Of a stretch of 64,000 nucleotides of DNA, positions 52,361-63,128 are shown piece after piece. How positions within the stretch are numbered: the stretch's first letter is position 1; every line of letters begins with the position of its first letter. The translations under genes and the position numbers were made by a program. The DNA is from Streptomyces viridochromogenes DSM 40736. GTDB lineage: Bacteria > Actinomycetota > Actinomycetes > Streptomycetales > Streptomycetaceae. The notes under the pieces are model-generated. The model saw only the letters and a program-made list of their open reading frames with translations. It was not told the origin of the DNA and ran no database searches. Where the stretch lies: positions 5,972,692 through 6,036,691 of the forward strand of contig NZ_GG657757.1 in assembly GCF_000158955.1 (NCBI RefSeq). The letters run 5' to 3'.

Positions 52361-53172
52361 ACGGAGCGAGCCGCGAGGCCCTGGCAGCTGCACGAGAGCG
52401 TCTCGACGCGCTGACGGACTCCACGTCCGTGGACGCGGCGCGGCTCGCTGACGAGCTGGCCGCCGTCACGGCGCTGCTCCACCGCGAGGTTTCGCTGCGT
52501 CGGGTTCTGACCGACCCGGCGCAGCCCGGCGAGGCGAAGGCCGAACTGGCCCAGCGCCTGCTCGGTACCAAGGTCAGCGGCCCGGCCGTCGACCTGGTGG
52601 CCGGTATGGTGCGCTCCCGCTGGTCGCAGTCGCGCGACCTGGTGGACGCGCTGGAGGAGCTGGCGAACATCGCCGACCTCACCGCCGCCCAGCAGGCGGG
52701 CAAGCTCGACGACGTCGAGGACGAGCTGTTCCGGTTCGGCCGGATCGTCTCCGGCAGCACCGAGCTGCGCGCCGCGCTGACCGACCGCAAGGCCACCCCC
52801 ACGGCCAAGAGCGAGCTGCTGCGCAGCCTGCTCGGCGGCCGGGCACAGCCGGCCACCGAGCGTCTGGTGACGCGCCTTGTGACCGCGCCGCGGGGACGTA
52901 GCCTGGAGGCGGGACTGGAGTCCCTGTCCAAGCTCGCCGCCGAGCGCCGGGACCGCATGGTGGCCATCGTCACCTCGGCGGTTCCGCTGAGCGACCCGCA
53001 GAAGCAGCGCCTGGGCGCCGCCCTCGCGAAGCTCTACGGCCGCCAGATGCACCTCAACCTGGACGTGGACGCCGAGGTCCTCGGCGGAGTCCGGGTGCAG
53101 GTCGGCGACGAGGTCATCAACGGCTCCCTCGCGGACCGGCTGGAGGACGCGAGCCGCCGCCTGGCGAGCTGA
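52357..53172 (+). CDS. atpH: F1Fo ATP synthase subunit delta
   Basis: A 271-residue peripheral-stalk subunit, the long actinobacterial form (about 180 in E. coli). The N-terminal half is an extra helical segment; the OSCP-type domain ends with VTSAVPLSDPQKQRLGAALA and VDAEVLGGVRVQVGDEVING. It connects the b dimer to the top of F1. 124 bp separate it from atpA. Confidence 0.95.
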   Translation: MNGASREALAAARERLDALTDSTSVDAARLADELAAVTALLHREVSLRRVLTDPAQPGEAKAELAQRLLGTKVSGPAVDLVAGMVRSRWSQSRDLVDALEELANIADLTAAQQAGKLDDVEDELFRFGRIVSGSTELRAALTDRKATPTAKSELLRSLLGGRAQPATERLVTRLVTAPRGRSLEAGLESLSKLAAERRDRMVAIVTSAVPLSDPQKQRLGAALAKLYGRQMHLNLDVDAEVLGGVRVQVGDEVINGSLADRLEDASRRLAS

Positions 53173-53296
53173 GCAGCAACTCAATAGGCAACACGTACTT
53201 ACGACGGCCCTGGTTGGGCCGTGCAGAAGAATCCTGGGGGTCGCCCCCAGACCCCCTAAGAAACTTCGGGCCCAACAAGGAGAGCAGGGAACCCAG

Positions 53297-54886
53297 ATGG
53301 CGGAGCTCACGATCCGGCCGGAGGAGATCCGGGACGCGCTGGAGAACTTCGTCCAGGCGTACAAGCCGGACGCGGCCTCGCGCGAGGAGGTCGGTACGGT
53401 CACCTTTGCCGGCGACGGCATCGCGAAGGTCGAGGGTCTGCCCTCGGCCATGGCCAACGAGCTGCTGAAGTTCGAGGACGGCACCCTCGGCCTCGCCCTC
53501 AACCTCGAGGAGCGCGAGATCGGTGCCATCGTCCTCGGTGAGTTCAGCGGCATCGAGGAGGGGCAGCCGGTCTCGCGTACCGGTGAGGTTCTCTCCGTCG
53601 CGGTCGGCGAGGGTTACCTCGGCCGCGTGGTCGACCCCCTCGGCAACCCGATCGACGGCCTCGGCGAGATCGAGACCCAGGGCCGCCGTGCCCTGGAGCT
53701 GCAGGCCCCCACGGTCATGGAGCGCAAGTCGGTCCACCAGCCGATGGAGACCGGCTACAAGGCCGTCGACACCATGACCCCGATCGGCCGTGGCCAGCGT
53801 CAGCTGATCATCGGTGACCGCCAGACCGGCAAGACCGCCCTGGCCGTCGACACGATCATCAACCAGCGCGACAACTGGCGCTCGGGCGACCCGGAGAAGC
53901 AGGTCCGCTGCATCTACGTCGCCATCGGCCAGAAGGGCTCCACCATCGCCGGCGTGCGCGGCGCTCTGGAGGAGGCCGGCGCGCTGGAGTACACGACCAT
54001 CGTCGCCGCCCCGGCGTCCGACCCGGCCGGCTTCAAGTACCTGGCGCCGTACACCGGTTCGGCCATCGGTCAGCAGTGGATGTACGAGGGCAAGCACGTC
54101 CTGATCATCTTCGACGACCTGTCGAAGCAGGCCGACGCCTACCGCGCCGTGTCGCTGCTGCTGCGCCGCCCGCCGGGCCGTGAGGCCTACCCGGGTGACG
54201 TCTTCTACCTGCACTCCCGGCTGCTGGAGCGCTGCGCCAAGCTCTCCGACGAGATGGGCGCCGGCTCGATGACCGGTCTGCCGATCGTCGAGACCAAGGC
54301 CAACGACGTCTCGGCGTTCATCCCGACCAACGTCATCTCCATCACCGACGGCCAGTGCTTCCTGGAGTCGGACCTGTTCAACGCCGGTCAGCGCCCCGCG
54401 CTGAACGTCGGTATCTCCGTCTCCCGAGTCGGTGGTTCCGCGCAGCACAAGGCGATCCGCCAGGTGTCCGGCCGTCTGCGTGTGGACCTCGCCCAGTTCC
54501 GTGAGCTGGAGGCGTTCGCCGCCTTCGGTTCCGACCTGGACGCCGCGTCCAAGGCGCAGCTGGAGCGTGGTCAGCGCATGGTCGAGCTGCTGAAGCAGCC
54601 GCAGTACCAGCCGATGGCCACCGAGGACCAGGTCGTCTCCATCTGGGCCGGCACCACCGGCAAGATGGACGAGGTCCCGGTCGCCGACATCCGCCGCTTC
54701 GAGAAGGAGCTGCTGGAGTACCTGCACCGCAAGGAGCAGGGCCTGCTGACCTCCATCCGCGAGGGCGGCAAGATGTCGGACGACACCCTTCAGGCCATGG
54801 CCGACGCCATCGCCGAGTTCAAGAAGCAGTTCGAGACCTCCGACGGCAAGCTGCTCGGCGAGGACGCTCCGGCTGCGAGCAAGTGA
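53297..54886 (+). CDS. atpA: F1Fo ATP synthase subunit alpha
   Basis: A 529-residue non-catalytic nucleotide-binding subunit of F1. Walker A is LIIGDRQTGKTALAVDTIIN (about 171-190), and the signature PALNVGISVSRVGGSAQHKA is at about 371-390. An actinobacterial C-terminal extension is present (EFKKQFETSDGKLLGEDAPA), which in mycobacteria limits ATP hydrolysis. ATG 53297 is the start. Confidence 0.97.
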   Translation: MAELTIRPEEIRDALENFVQAYKPDAASREEVGTVTFAGDGIAKVEGLPSAMANELLKFEDGTLGLALNLEEREIGAIVLGEFSGIEEGQPVSRTGEVLSVAVGEGYLGRVVDPLGNPIDGLGEIETQGRRALELQAPTVMERKSVHQPMETGYKAVDTMTPIGRGQRQLIIGDRQTGKTALAVDTIINQRDNWRSGDPEKQVRCIYVAIGQKGSTIAGVRGALEEAGALEYTTIVAAPASDPAGFKYLAPYTGSAIGQQWMYEGKHVLIIFDDLSKQADAYRAVSLLLRRPPGREAYPGDVFYLHSRLLERCAKLSDEMGAGSMTGLPIVETKANDVSAFIPTNVISITDGQCFLESDLFNAGQRPALNVGISVSRVGGSAQHKAIRQVSGRLRVDLAQFRELEAFAAFGSDLDAASKAQLERGQRMVELLKQPQYQPMATEDQVVSIWAGTTGKMDEVPVADIRRFEKELLEYLHRKEQGLLTSIREGGKMSDDTLQAMADAIAEFKKQFETSDGKLLGEDAPAASK

Positions 54887-54906
54887 CGACGGAAGGGACC
54901 TGACTC

Positions 54907-55827
54907 ATGGGAGCCCAGCTCCGGGTCTACAAGCGTCGCATCCGATCCGTCTCCGCGACCAAGAAGATCACGAAGGCGATGGAGATGATCGCCGCCTCGC
55001 GCGTCGTCAAGGCGCAGCGCAAGGTGGCGGCCTCCACGCCGTACGCGACCGAGCTCACCCGCGCGGTCACGGCGGTCGCGACCGGCTCGAACACCAAGCA
55101 CCCGCTGACGACGGAAGCGGAGAACCCGACCCGCGCCGCGGTCCTGCTCCTCACGAGCGACCGCGGTCTGGCCGGCGCCTTCAACTCCAACGCCATCAAG
55201 GCCGCCGAGAGGCTCACCGAGCGACTCGAGGCTGAGGGCAAGGAGGTCGACAGCTACATCGTCGGCCGCCGTGGTGTCGCCCACTACAACTTCCGCGAGC
55301 GCAAGATCGCGGAGTCGTTCACGGGCTTCACCGACGACCCGTCGTACGCGGACGCCAAGAAGGTCGCGGCTCCGCTGATCGAGGCGATCGAGACGGAGAC
55401 GGCCGAGGGTGGCGTGGACGAGCTCCACATCGTCTACACCGAGTTCGTGTCGATGATGACGCAGACGGCGATCGAGGCGCGGCTGCTGCCGCTCAGCCTC
55501 GACGAGGTCGCTGAGGAGGCGAAGCCCGAGAAGGGCGAGATCCTCCCGCTGTTCGACTTCGAGCCCTCGGCGGAGGACGTCCTGGACGCCCTGCTGCCGC
55601 GCTACGTGGAGAGCCGGATCTACAACGCGCTGCTCCAGTCGGCCGCCTCCAAGCACGCCGCCACGCGGCGCGCGATGAAGTCGGCCACCGACAACGCCGG
55701 TGAGCTCATCGAGACGCTCACCCGGCTTGCCAACCAGGCCCGCCAGGCCGAAATCACCCAGGAAATCAGCGAGATCGTCGGTGGTGCCAGTGCCCTGGCC
55801 GACGCGACCGCGGGGAGTGACCGATAA
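54907..55827 (+). CDS. atpG: F1Fo ATP synthase subunit gamma
   Basis: A 306-residue central shaft. The N-terminal helix (MGAQLRVYKRRIRSVSATKK, ITKAMEMIAASRVVKAQRKV) and C-terminal helix (ATRRAMKSATDNAGELIETL) form the coiled coil that turns inside alpha3beta3. The middle has the Rossmann-like domain. ATG 54907 lies 20 bp after atpA, and the stop abuts the atpD start. Confidence 0.96.
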   Translation: MGAQLRVYKRRIRSVSATKKITKAMEMIAASRVVKAQRKVAASTPYATELTRAVTAVATGSNTKHPLTTEAENPTRAAVLLLTSDRGLAGAFNSNAIKAAERLTERLEAEGKEVDSYIVGRRGVAHYNFRERKIAESFTGFTDDPSYADAKKVAAPLIEAIETETAEGGVDELHIVYTEFVSMMTQTAIEARLLPLSLDEVAEEAKPEKGEILPLFDFEPSAEDVLDALLPRYVESRIYNALLQSAASKHAATRRAMKSATDNAGELIETLTRLANQARQAEITQEISEIVGGASALADATAGSDR

Positions 55828-57264
55828 ATGACCACCACTGTTGAGACGGCCACGGCGACGGGCCGCGTCGCGCGGGTCATCGGCCCGGTCGTCGACGTGG
55901 AGTTCCCCGTCGACGCGATGCCGGAGATCTACAACGCCCTTCACGTCGAGGTCGCAGACCCGGCGCTGGCCGGCGAGAAGAAGACGCTGACCCTGGAGGT
56001 CGCCCAGCACCTGGGTGACGGCCTGGTCCGTGCCATCTCCATGCAGCCCACCGACGGCCTGGTCCGCCAGGCCGCCGTGACCGACACCGGCGCGGGCATC
56101 ACCGTCCCGGTCGGCGACTTCACCAAGGGCAAGGTGTTCAACACCCTCGGTGAGGTGCTGAACAGCGACGAGTCCTACGACGGTGAGCGCTGGTCCATCC
56201 ACCGCAAGGCCCCCGCGTTCGACCAGCTCGAGTCGAAGACCGAGATGTTCGAGACGGGCCTGAAGGTCGTCGACCTGCTCACCCCGTACGTCAAGGGCGG
56301 CAAGATCGGTCTGTTCGGTGGTGCCGGTGTCGGCAAGACCGTGCTGATCCAGGAAATGATCATGCGTGTCGCCAACCTCCACGAGGGCGTCTCCGTCTTC
56401 GCGGGCGTCGGTGAGCGCACCCGTGAGGGCAACGACCTCATCGCGGAGATGGAAGAGTCCGGCGTTCTGGACAAGACCGCCCTGGTCTTCGGTCAGATGG
56501 ACGAGCCCCCGGGCACCCGTCTGCGCGTGGCCCTGGCTGGCCTGACGATGGCGGAGTACTTCCGTGACGTCCAGAAGCAGGACGTGCTGTTCTTCATCGA
56601 CAACATCTTCCGCTTCACCCAGGCCGGTTCCGAGGTGTCGACCCTGCTCGGCCGTATGCCCTCCGCGGTGGGCTACCAGCCGAACCTGGCCGACGAGATG
56701 GGCACCCTCCAGGAGCGCATCACCTCGACCCGTGGTCACTCGATCACCTCGATGCAGGCGATCTACGTCCCCGCGGACGACCTGACCGACCCGGCCCCGG
56801 CCACCACCTTCGCCCACCTCGACGCGACGACGGTGCTCTCCCGTCCGATCTCCGAGAAGGGCATCTACCCGGCCGTGGACCCGCTGGACTCGACGTCCCG
56901 GATCCTCGACCCGCGGTACATCTCGGCGGACCACTACAACGCCGCGATGCGCGTGAAGAACATCCTGCAGAAGTACAAGGACCTGCAGGACATCATCGCG
57001 ATCCTCGGTATCGACGAGCTCGGCGAGGAGGACAAGCTCGTCGTCCACCGTGCCCGTCGCGTGGAGCGCTTCCTGTCCCAGAACACCCACGCCGCCAAGC
57101 AGTTCACCGGTGTGGACGGTTCGGACGTGCCGCTGGACGAGTCGATCGCGGCGTTCAACGCGATCTGCGACGGCGAGTACGACCACTTCCCGGAGCAGGC
57201 GTTCTTCATGTGCGGTGGTCTCGAGGACCTGAAGAACAACGCGAAGGAGCTGGGCGTCTCCTGA
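55828..57264 (+). CDS. atpD: F1Fo ATP synthase subunit beta
   Basis: A 478-residue catalytic subunit. Walker A is IGLFGGAGVGKTVLIQEMIM (about 158-177), the catalytic glutamate lies in VFAGVGERTREGNDL (about 192), Walker B in DVLFFIDNIFRFTQAGSEVS (about 252), and the DELSEED-like loop is IDELGEED (about 395). It begins at ATG 55828, the base after the atpG stop. A strong hairpin follows. Confidence 0.97.
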   Translation: MTTTVETATATGRVARVIGPVVDVEFPVDAMPEIYNALHVEVADPALAGEKKTLTLEVAQHLGDGLVRAISMQPTDGLVRQAAVTDTGAGITVPVGDFTKGKVFNTLGEVLNSDESYDGERWSIHRKAPAFDQLESKTEMFETGLKVVDLLTPYVKGGKIGLFGGAGVGKTVLIQEMIMRVANLHEGVSVFAGVGERTREGNDLIAEMEESGVLDKTALVFGQMDEPPGTRLRVALAGLTMAEYFRDVQKQDVLFFIDNIFRFTQAGSEVSTLLGRMPSAVGYQPNLADEMGTLQERITSTRGHSITSMQAIYVPADDLTDPAPATTFAHLDATTVLSRPISEKGIYPAVDPLDSTSRILDPRYISADHYNAAMRVKNILQKYKDLQDIIAILGIDELGEEDKLVVHRARRVERFLSQNTHAAKQFTGVDGSDVPLDESIAAFNAICDGEYDHFPEQAFFMCGGLEDLKNNAKELGVS

Positions 57265-57297
57265 GCCTCGCGCTCGACGTGAGCCTCGTGCTCACAC

Positions 57298-57329
57298 CGG
57301 AGGGGGCGGGGTTCGTCCCGCCCCCTCCG
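57298..57329 (+). terminator. Hairpin between atpD and atpC
   Basis: CGGAGGGGGCGGG (57298-57310) pairs perfectly with CCCGCCCCCTCCG (57317-57329), loop GTTCGT. No T-run follows. It may reduce atpC expression or protect the upstream mRNA end. Confidence 0.75.
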
Positions 57330-57395
57330 TCACGCCCACTAGACTTGTAACCAACACCCGGCACTCCCGCCGGGTGGTGACCCGAGGAGCCACCC

Positions 57396-57773
57396 TTGGC
57401 TGCTGAGCTGCACGTCGCGCTGGTCGCGGCCGACCGTGAGGTCTGGTCAGGCCAGGCCACCCTGGTCGTCGCGCGCACCACGTCCGGCGACATCGGCGTC
57501 ATGCCCGGTCACCAGCCGCTGCTCGGTGTGCTGGAGTCGGGCCCGGTGACCATCCGTACGAGCGATGGCGGGACGGTCGTCGCCGCGGTCCACGGCGGTT
57601 TCATCTCGTTCGCGGACGACAAGCTCTCGCTGCTGGCCGAAGTCGCCGAGCTGTCGGACGAGATCGATGTCCAGCGCGTGGAGCGGGAGCTGGAGCGTGC
57701 GAAGGCGGAGGATGACGCGGAGGCCGAGCGCCGCGCGGACGTCCGTCTGCGGGCGGCCACGGCGGCGCGCTGA
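57396..57773 (+). CDS. atpC: F1Fo ATP synthase subunit epsilon
   Basis: A 125-residue rotor subunit starting at TTG 57396 behind GAGGAGCCACC. The N-terminal beta-sandwich is visible (LHVALVAADREVWSGQATLV, GDIGVMPGHQPLLGVLESGP), and the C-terminal helices (DVQRVERELERAKAEDDAEA) are the regulatory arm. It completes the operon, 131 bp after atpD. Confidence 0.96.
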   Translation: MAAELHVALVAADREVWSGQATLVVARTTSGDIGVMPGHQPLLGVLESGPVTIRTSDGGTVVAAVHGGFISFADDKLSLLAEVAELSDEIDVQRVERELERAKAEDDAEAERRADVRLRAATAAR

Positions 57774-57798
57774 CCCCGCCCGCCGTGTGATGACGTCA

Positions 57799-57847
57799 CT
57801 CAGCCGCGGCTGGGTACCGGAGTGATCCGGACCCAGCCGCGGCTGAG
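57799..57847 (+). terminator. Terminator of the atp operon
   Basis: CTCAGCCGCGGCTGGGT (57799-57815) and ACCCAGCCGCGGCTGAG (57831-57847) are perfect 17-bp arms; the loop itself has CCGG/CCGG. A T6 run at 57861 comes 13 bases later. Confidence 0.9.
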
Positions 57848-57903
57848 GTGGATGTGGGTGTTTTTTACGTTCCGTTACCTAGGAGACGAGGAGGTCGGTG
57901 CCG

Positions 57904-58350
57904 ATGGTCCTCGCTCTGACTGTGTGCGGAATCTTCGTGGCCCTCGTGGTGGTGGGCCTCTTCGTCTTCGGTCTGCGCCGCAGGCTCATCCAGCGTTCGG
58001 GCGGCACCTTCGACGCCAGTCTGCGCTGGGACGCCCCGGAGAAGGGCGACACCAACGGCAAGGGCTGGGCGTACGGGGTGGCCCGGTACAACGGCGACCG
58101 GGTCGAGTGGTTCCGTGTCTTCTCGTACTCGCCACGCCCGCGCCGCATCCTCGAGCGTTCCGCGATCGAGGTGGCCGGCCGCCGGGTCCCGGCGGGCGAG
58201 GAGGAGCTGGCGCTCCTCTCCGACCATGTGATCCTCGCCTGTCTGCACCGGGGCACGCGTCTGGAGCTGGCCATGAGCGAGGACGCGCTGACCGGTTTCC
58301 TCGCGTGGCTTGAGGCGGCCCCGCCCGGACAGCGGGTGAACGTGGCGTAG
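57904..58350 (+). CDS. DUF2550 family membrane-anchored protein
   Basis: A 148-residue protein conserved in actinobacteria directly after the atp operon. An N-terminal membrane helix (about 2-25, VLALTVCGIFVALVVVGLFV) precedes a soluble domain (GGTFDASLRWDAPEKGDTNG; GWAYGVARYNGDRVEWFRVF). Function is unknown. ATG 57904 is preferred because GAGGAGG lies nine bases upstream; GTG 57898 is too close. The stop codon is embedded in a terminator stem. Confidence 0.85.
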   Translation: MVLALTVCGIFVALVVVGLFVFGLRRRLIQRSGGTFDASLRWDAPEKGDTNGKGWAYGVARYNGDRVEWFRVFSYSPRPRRILERSAIEVAGRRVPAGEEELALLSDHVILACLHRGTRLELAMSEDALTGFLAWLEAAPPGQRVNVA

Positions 58351-58365
58351 CCACGTTCACCCGCT
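58331..58365. terminator. Bidirectional terminator between DUF2550 and chitinase genes
   Basis: AGCGGGTGAACGTGGC (58331-58346) pairs perfectly with GCCACGTTCACCCGCT (58350-58365), with a three-base loop. It covers the DUF2550 stop codon and lies 57 bp after the convergent chitinase stop. Confidence 0.85.
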
Positions 58366-58421
58366 GGGTGGGTCCCCCCGGACGAAGTCTGGGGGAGCGT
58401 CAATGTCGCCTGGTACGTCTG

Positions 58422-60248
<1,827 letters not shown>

Positions 60249-60310
60249 GCTGCGCCTCCTCGTGGGGTTGTCGGGGCGTGACTGAGCCTCACGCCCCTCA
60301 TGGTGCGGTG

Positions 60311-60352
60311 AGAATAGAAAGGTCTGGACCACCGGTCAATAGGTCTGGACCA
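60311..60352 (-). promoter_or_regulatory. Chitinase promoter with two 12-bp direct repeats
   Basis: TGGTCCAGACCT occurs twice on the minus strand (60352-60341 and 60331-60320), exactly the element described for Streptomyces chitinase genes. TTGACC (60338-60333) and TATTCT (60316-60311), 16 bp apart, are the -35 and -10. The repeats flank the -35, where regulators giving chitin induction and glucose repression (for example DasR or ChiR-type) act. Confidence 0.85.
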
Positions 60353-60367
60353 CCGCACTCGTCCCCG

Positions 60368-61018
60368 TCAGATTCCCAACTCCTGTGCCAGCACCGCCGC
60401 TTGCACCCGACTGCGCAGCTCCAGCTTCCCCAGCAGCCGGCTGACATGGGTCTTCACGGTCGCCTCGGCCATGTCGAGCCGCTCGGCGATGCCCGCGTTG
60501 GACAGGCCTTCGCCCAGGCAGGACAGCACCTCGCGCTCGCGCCGGGTCAGCCGGTCCAGGACGGACAGGTCGGCGGTGGGCTCCCGGGCGGGCTTCGCGG
60601 CGAACTCGGCGATGAGCCGCCGGGTGACGGCCGGGGAGATGAGGCCCTCCCCGCGTGCCACCGTCCGTACGGCCTCCAGCAGCTGCCTGGCCTCGGTGTT
60701 CTTCAGCAGGAAGCCGGACGCGCCCGCCCGCAGCGCCCCGAAGACGTACTCGTCGAGATCGAAGGTGGTCAGCACCAGCACGTCGGCGAGCCCCTCCGCG
60801 ACCACCTGCCGGGTGGCCGACACCCCGTCAAGCCGCGGCATCTGGACGTCCATCAGCACCAGGTCCGGCCGCAGCTCACGGGCCAGCGCCACCGCCTGCT
60901 CGCCGTCCGCCGCCTCGCCGACCACCTCGATGTCGGGCGCGCTGCGCAGGATCAGGACCAGCCCCGCGCGGACGGCGGACTGGTCCTCGGCGACGAGGAC
61001 CCGGACGGTCCGGCTCAT
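60368..61018 (-). CDS. NarL/LuxR-family response regulator
   Basis: A 216-residue regulator. The receiver domain is about 1-120: acidic pair VAEDQ, phospho-acceptor in DLVLMDVQMPRLDGV (about 56), LTTFDLDEYVFGALRAGASG and the lysine in FLLKN. The LuxR HTH is about 150-212 (LTRREREVLSCLGEGLSNAG; MAEATVKTHVSRLLGKLELR). Its ATG overlaps the stop of the sensor kinase (61015-61018). It lies next to chiC, but its target is not evident. Confidence 0.93.
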   Translation of the reverse strand: MSRTVRVLVAEDQSAVRAGLVLILRSAPDIEVVGEAADGEQAVALARELRPDLVLMDVQMPRLDGVSATRQVVAEGLADVLVLTTFDLDEYVFGALRAGASGFLLKNTEARQLLEAVRTVARGEGLISPAVTRRLIAEFAAKPAREPTADLSVLDRLTRREREVLSCLGEGLSNAGIAERLDMAEATVKTHVSRLLGKLELRSRVQAAVLAQELGI

Positions 61019-62208
61019 GTGGTGTCTCCTTCGGCGGTGTCGTTGACGGGGAGGGCGGCGCGTACGACCCAGACCTTGCCCTCGGGCGAGTCCTCGGGGC
61101 CGGCCTCGAAGGTGCCGTCCAGCAGGGCCGCGCGTTCTTCCATGCCGACCAGACCGGCGCCGGAGCCGGGGGCGCGCGGGCCGTCCCGGTCGCCGTAGGG
61201 ACTGGTCACGTCGACGGCGAGCGAGCCGTTGCGCCGGGCGAGGGACACGGTGACCCGGCCGGGGGCGGCGTGCTTGAGCGCGTTGGTCAGCGACTCCTGC
61301 ACGATGCGGTAGGCGGCGAGTTCCACGGGCGCGGGCACCTCGGCCCGTTCGGCGTCCAGGGTGACGTCGAGGCCGTTGGTCCGGGCGTTCTCCACCAGCG
61401 AGCCGAGGCCGTCGAGCGTCGGGGCCGCGGCCGGCTCCACGTCGCCGCTGCTGTCGCGCAGGATGCCGATCAGCCGCCGCATCTCGGCGAGCCCCTCCAC
61501 GCTGTTCTCGCGGATGACGACCAGGGCCTCCTGGGAGGTCTTCGGGTCGTCGAGGGAGAGGGCGGCGGTGGAGTGGATGGCGATCGCGGACAGATGGTTG
61601 GCGACCATGTCGTGCAGTTCCCGGGCCATCCGGGCGCGTTCGGCGGTGACGGCCTGGGTGCGGTCCATCTCGGCGAGCAGCGCGGTCTGTTCGGCACGCA
61701 GCCGGGCCGCCTCGGCGGCCTCGCGGTGGTTGCGGACGATCAGACCGGTGGCGGCCGGGCCGAAGGCCACGATGCCCGTGACCACCCCGATCAGCAACGC
61801 CTCGGGCTCACGCCACACGGCGAACGGCACCACGGCCCCGGCCACCGAGAGCAGCCCGGTGATACGCGGGATGCGGTGGGCCGAGGCGGGCGGGCCGTAC
61901 AGGACGGCCGCGTACATGAGGTCGGTGTAGATGAGGATCGAGACCAGGTTGCCCTGGGTGACGACGTCCAGGACGATCGCGGCCGTGCCGATCAGCAGCC
62001 CGATGCGTGGGGCGGTCCGGCGCAGCAGCTCGCAGCCGGCGAGGACGAACAGCGGCAGCAGGACCGGCCACCGCCCCGGCAGGAGCACATACACCTCGGT
62101 GCGTGGCCTGGTGGCCAGGCCGACACCCCACAGCAGCAGCCCGCCGAGCAGGCTGCCCAGGGCGACGTAGGCGTCGAAACGGCGTGGTCGGGGGAGTCGT
62201 GCGGCCAT
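61015..62208 (-). CDS. NarL-type sensor histidine kinase
   Basis: A 397-residue membrane kinase. About five hydrophobic helices span residues 12-150 (YVALGSLLGGLLLWGVGLAT; EALLIGVVTGIVAFGPAATG), without a large sensor loop. HisKA_3 has the phospho-histidine in ARMARELHDMVANHLSAIAI (about 197), and the HATPase shows RIVQESLTNALKHAAPGRV (N-box) and GSGAGLVGMEERAALLDGTF (G-box). ATG 62208 is used; ATG 62244 would add 12 residues and is also possible. It is first in the operon with the response regulator. Confidence 0.92.
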   Translation of the reverse strand: MAARLPRPRRFDAYVALGSLLGGLLLWGVGLATRPRTEVYVLLPGRWPVLLPLFVLAGCELLRRTAPRIGLLIGTAAIVLDVVTQGNLVSILIYTDLMYAAVLYGPPASAHRIPRITGLLSVAGAVVPFAVWREPEALLIGVVTGIVAFGPAATGLIVRNHREAAEAARLRAEQTALLAEMDRTQAVTAERARMARELHDMVANHLSAIAIHSTAALSLDDPKTSQEALVVIRENSVEGLAEMRRLIGILRDSSGDVEPAAAPTLDGLGSLVENARTNGLDVTLDAERAEVPAPVELAAYRIVQESLTNALKHAAPGRVTVSLARRNGSLAVDVTSPYGDRDGPRAPGSGAGLVGMEERAALLDGTFEAGPEDSPEGKVWVVRAALPVNDTAEGDTT

Positions 62209-62361
62209 GGCACCATCCAACACGGCCACTCGCGCCTCGCGCATGATCCCCGCGTAGGGGCTCTGGCTGCATCTTTCGATGTACCCGGGGTTCGTCAGTC
62301 GCGACGACGATTCCGCACGCACCGCACGGGAGCCTGAAAAGGTGACCGAGAGGAGCGAACC

Positions 62362-62943
62362 GTGATCGTCGCATTGATCGCCGCCTGCGAGATCGGCTTC
62401 TGGGTACTGCTGGCGGCCGGCCTGGGCGCCCGCTACCTGCTGCGCATGCCACGGCTGGGACTCGGCCTGCTGCTGTGCGAGCCATTGCTGGAGGTCGTCC
62501 TGCTGGTCGCCACCGTGCTGGACCTGAGGAGCGGTGCCGAGCCGAACTGGTCGCACGGGCTGGCCGCGCTGTACATCGGCTACACCGTCGGCCACGGCCA
62601 CCGCACCGTGAAATGGCTCGACGGCCACGCCGCCCATCGGCTGGGCGGTGCCCCGCCCCCGCTGGGGCCCCCGCGCTACGGGATGGCCCGGGCGCGCCAC
62701 GAGTGCAAGGTCTGGCTGGGCACGCTGACGGGCGCGGTCGTCGCGACCGTGCTCCTTCAGCTCGCGATCTGGTACGTGGACGACCCGAGCCGTGTGACCT
62801 CCCTGGAGAGCTGGCGCTACACGGCCTGGCGCGCGGCCGGGATCCACGGACTGATCGCGCTGAGTTATCTGATCTGGCCGCGGAAGGCCCCTGCGGGTGA
62901 GCCGGAGGCGGTCACGACATCGAAGGAGAGGACCCACTCATGA
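62362..62943 (+). CDS. Hypothetical integral membrane protein
   Basis: A 193-residue protein with about five membrane helices (MIVALIAACEIGFWVLLAAG; LGLLLCEPLLEVVLLVATVL; GLAALYIGYTVGHG; VWLGTLTGAVVATVLLQLAI; AGIHGLIALSYLIWP). GTG 62362 follows GAGAGGAGC. It is a conserved actinobacterial family with no known role. It is divergent from the sensor kinase and overlaps the next gene by 4 bp. Confidence 0.8.
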   Translation: MIVALIAACEIGFWVLLAAGLGARYLLRMPRLGLGLLLCEPLLEVVLLVATVLDLRSGAEPNWSHGLAALYIGYTVGHGHRTVKWLDGHAAHRLGGAPPPLGPPRYGMARARHECKVWLGTLTGAVVATVLLQLAIWYVDDPSRVTSLESWRYTAWRAAGIHGLIALSYLIWPRKAPAGEPEAVTTSKERTHS

Positions 62944-63128
62944 GCAAGGCGAAGCAGTATCTGTCCGAAGGTGTCGTCACGTTCCTGATCGGCCTGCTGC
63001 TGTGGCGGTTCACCGCAGACGTGGACGTCCCCGTCGTGACCCTCACCAAGGTCGGCATGGTGATGATGATCGTCGGCGGGGTCCTCTCCGCCAACGGCCT
63101 CTGGCACGCCGCGCGAGGCAGAACCTAG
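62940..63128 (+). CDS. Small two-helix membrane protein
   Basis: A 62-residue protein starting at ATG 62940, overlapping the upstream stop (ATGA). It has two hydrophobic segments (GVVTFLIGLLLWRFTADVDV; LTKVGMVMMIVGGVLSANGL). Co-translation with the larger membrane protein implies a shared complex. It converges on the adenosyltransferase gene with a 4-bp overlap of stops. Confidence 0.75.
   Translation: MSKAKQYLSEGVVTFLIGLLLWRFTADVDVPVVTLTKVGMVMMIVGGVLSANGLWHAARGRT

Noticed and set aside
54790..57186. 798-residue open frame on the minus strand
   Set aside because: Antisense to atpG and atpD, which are certain.
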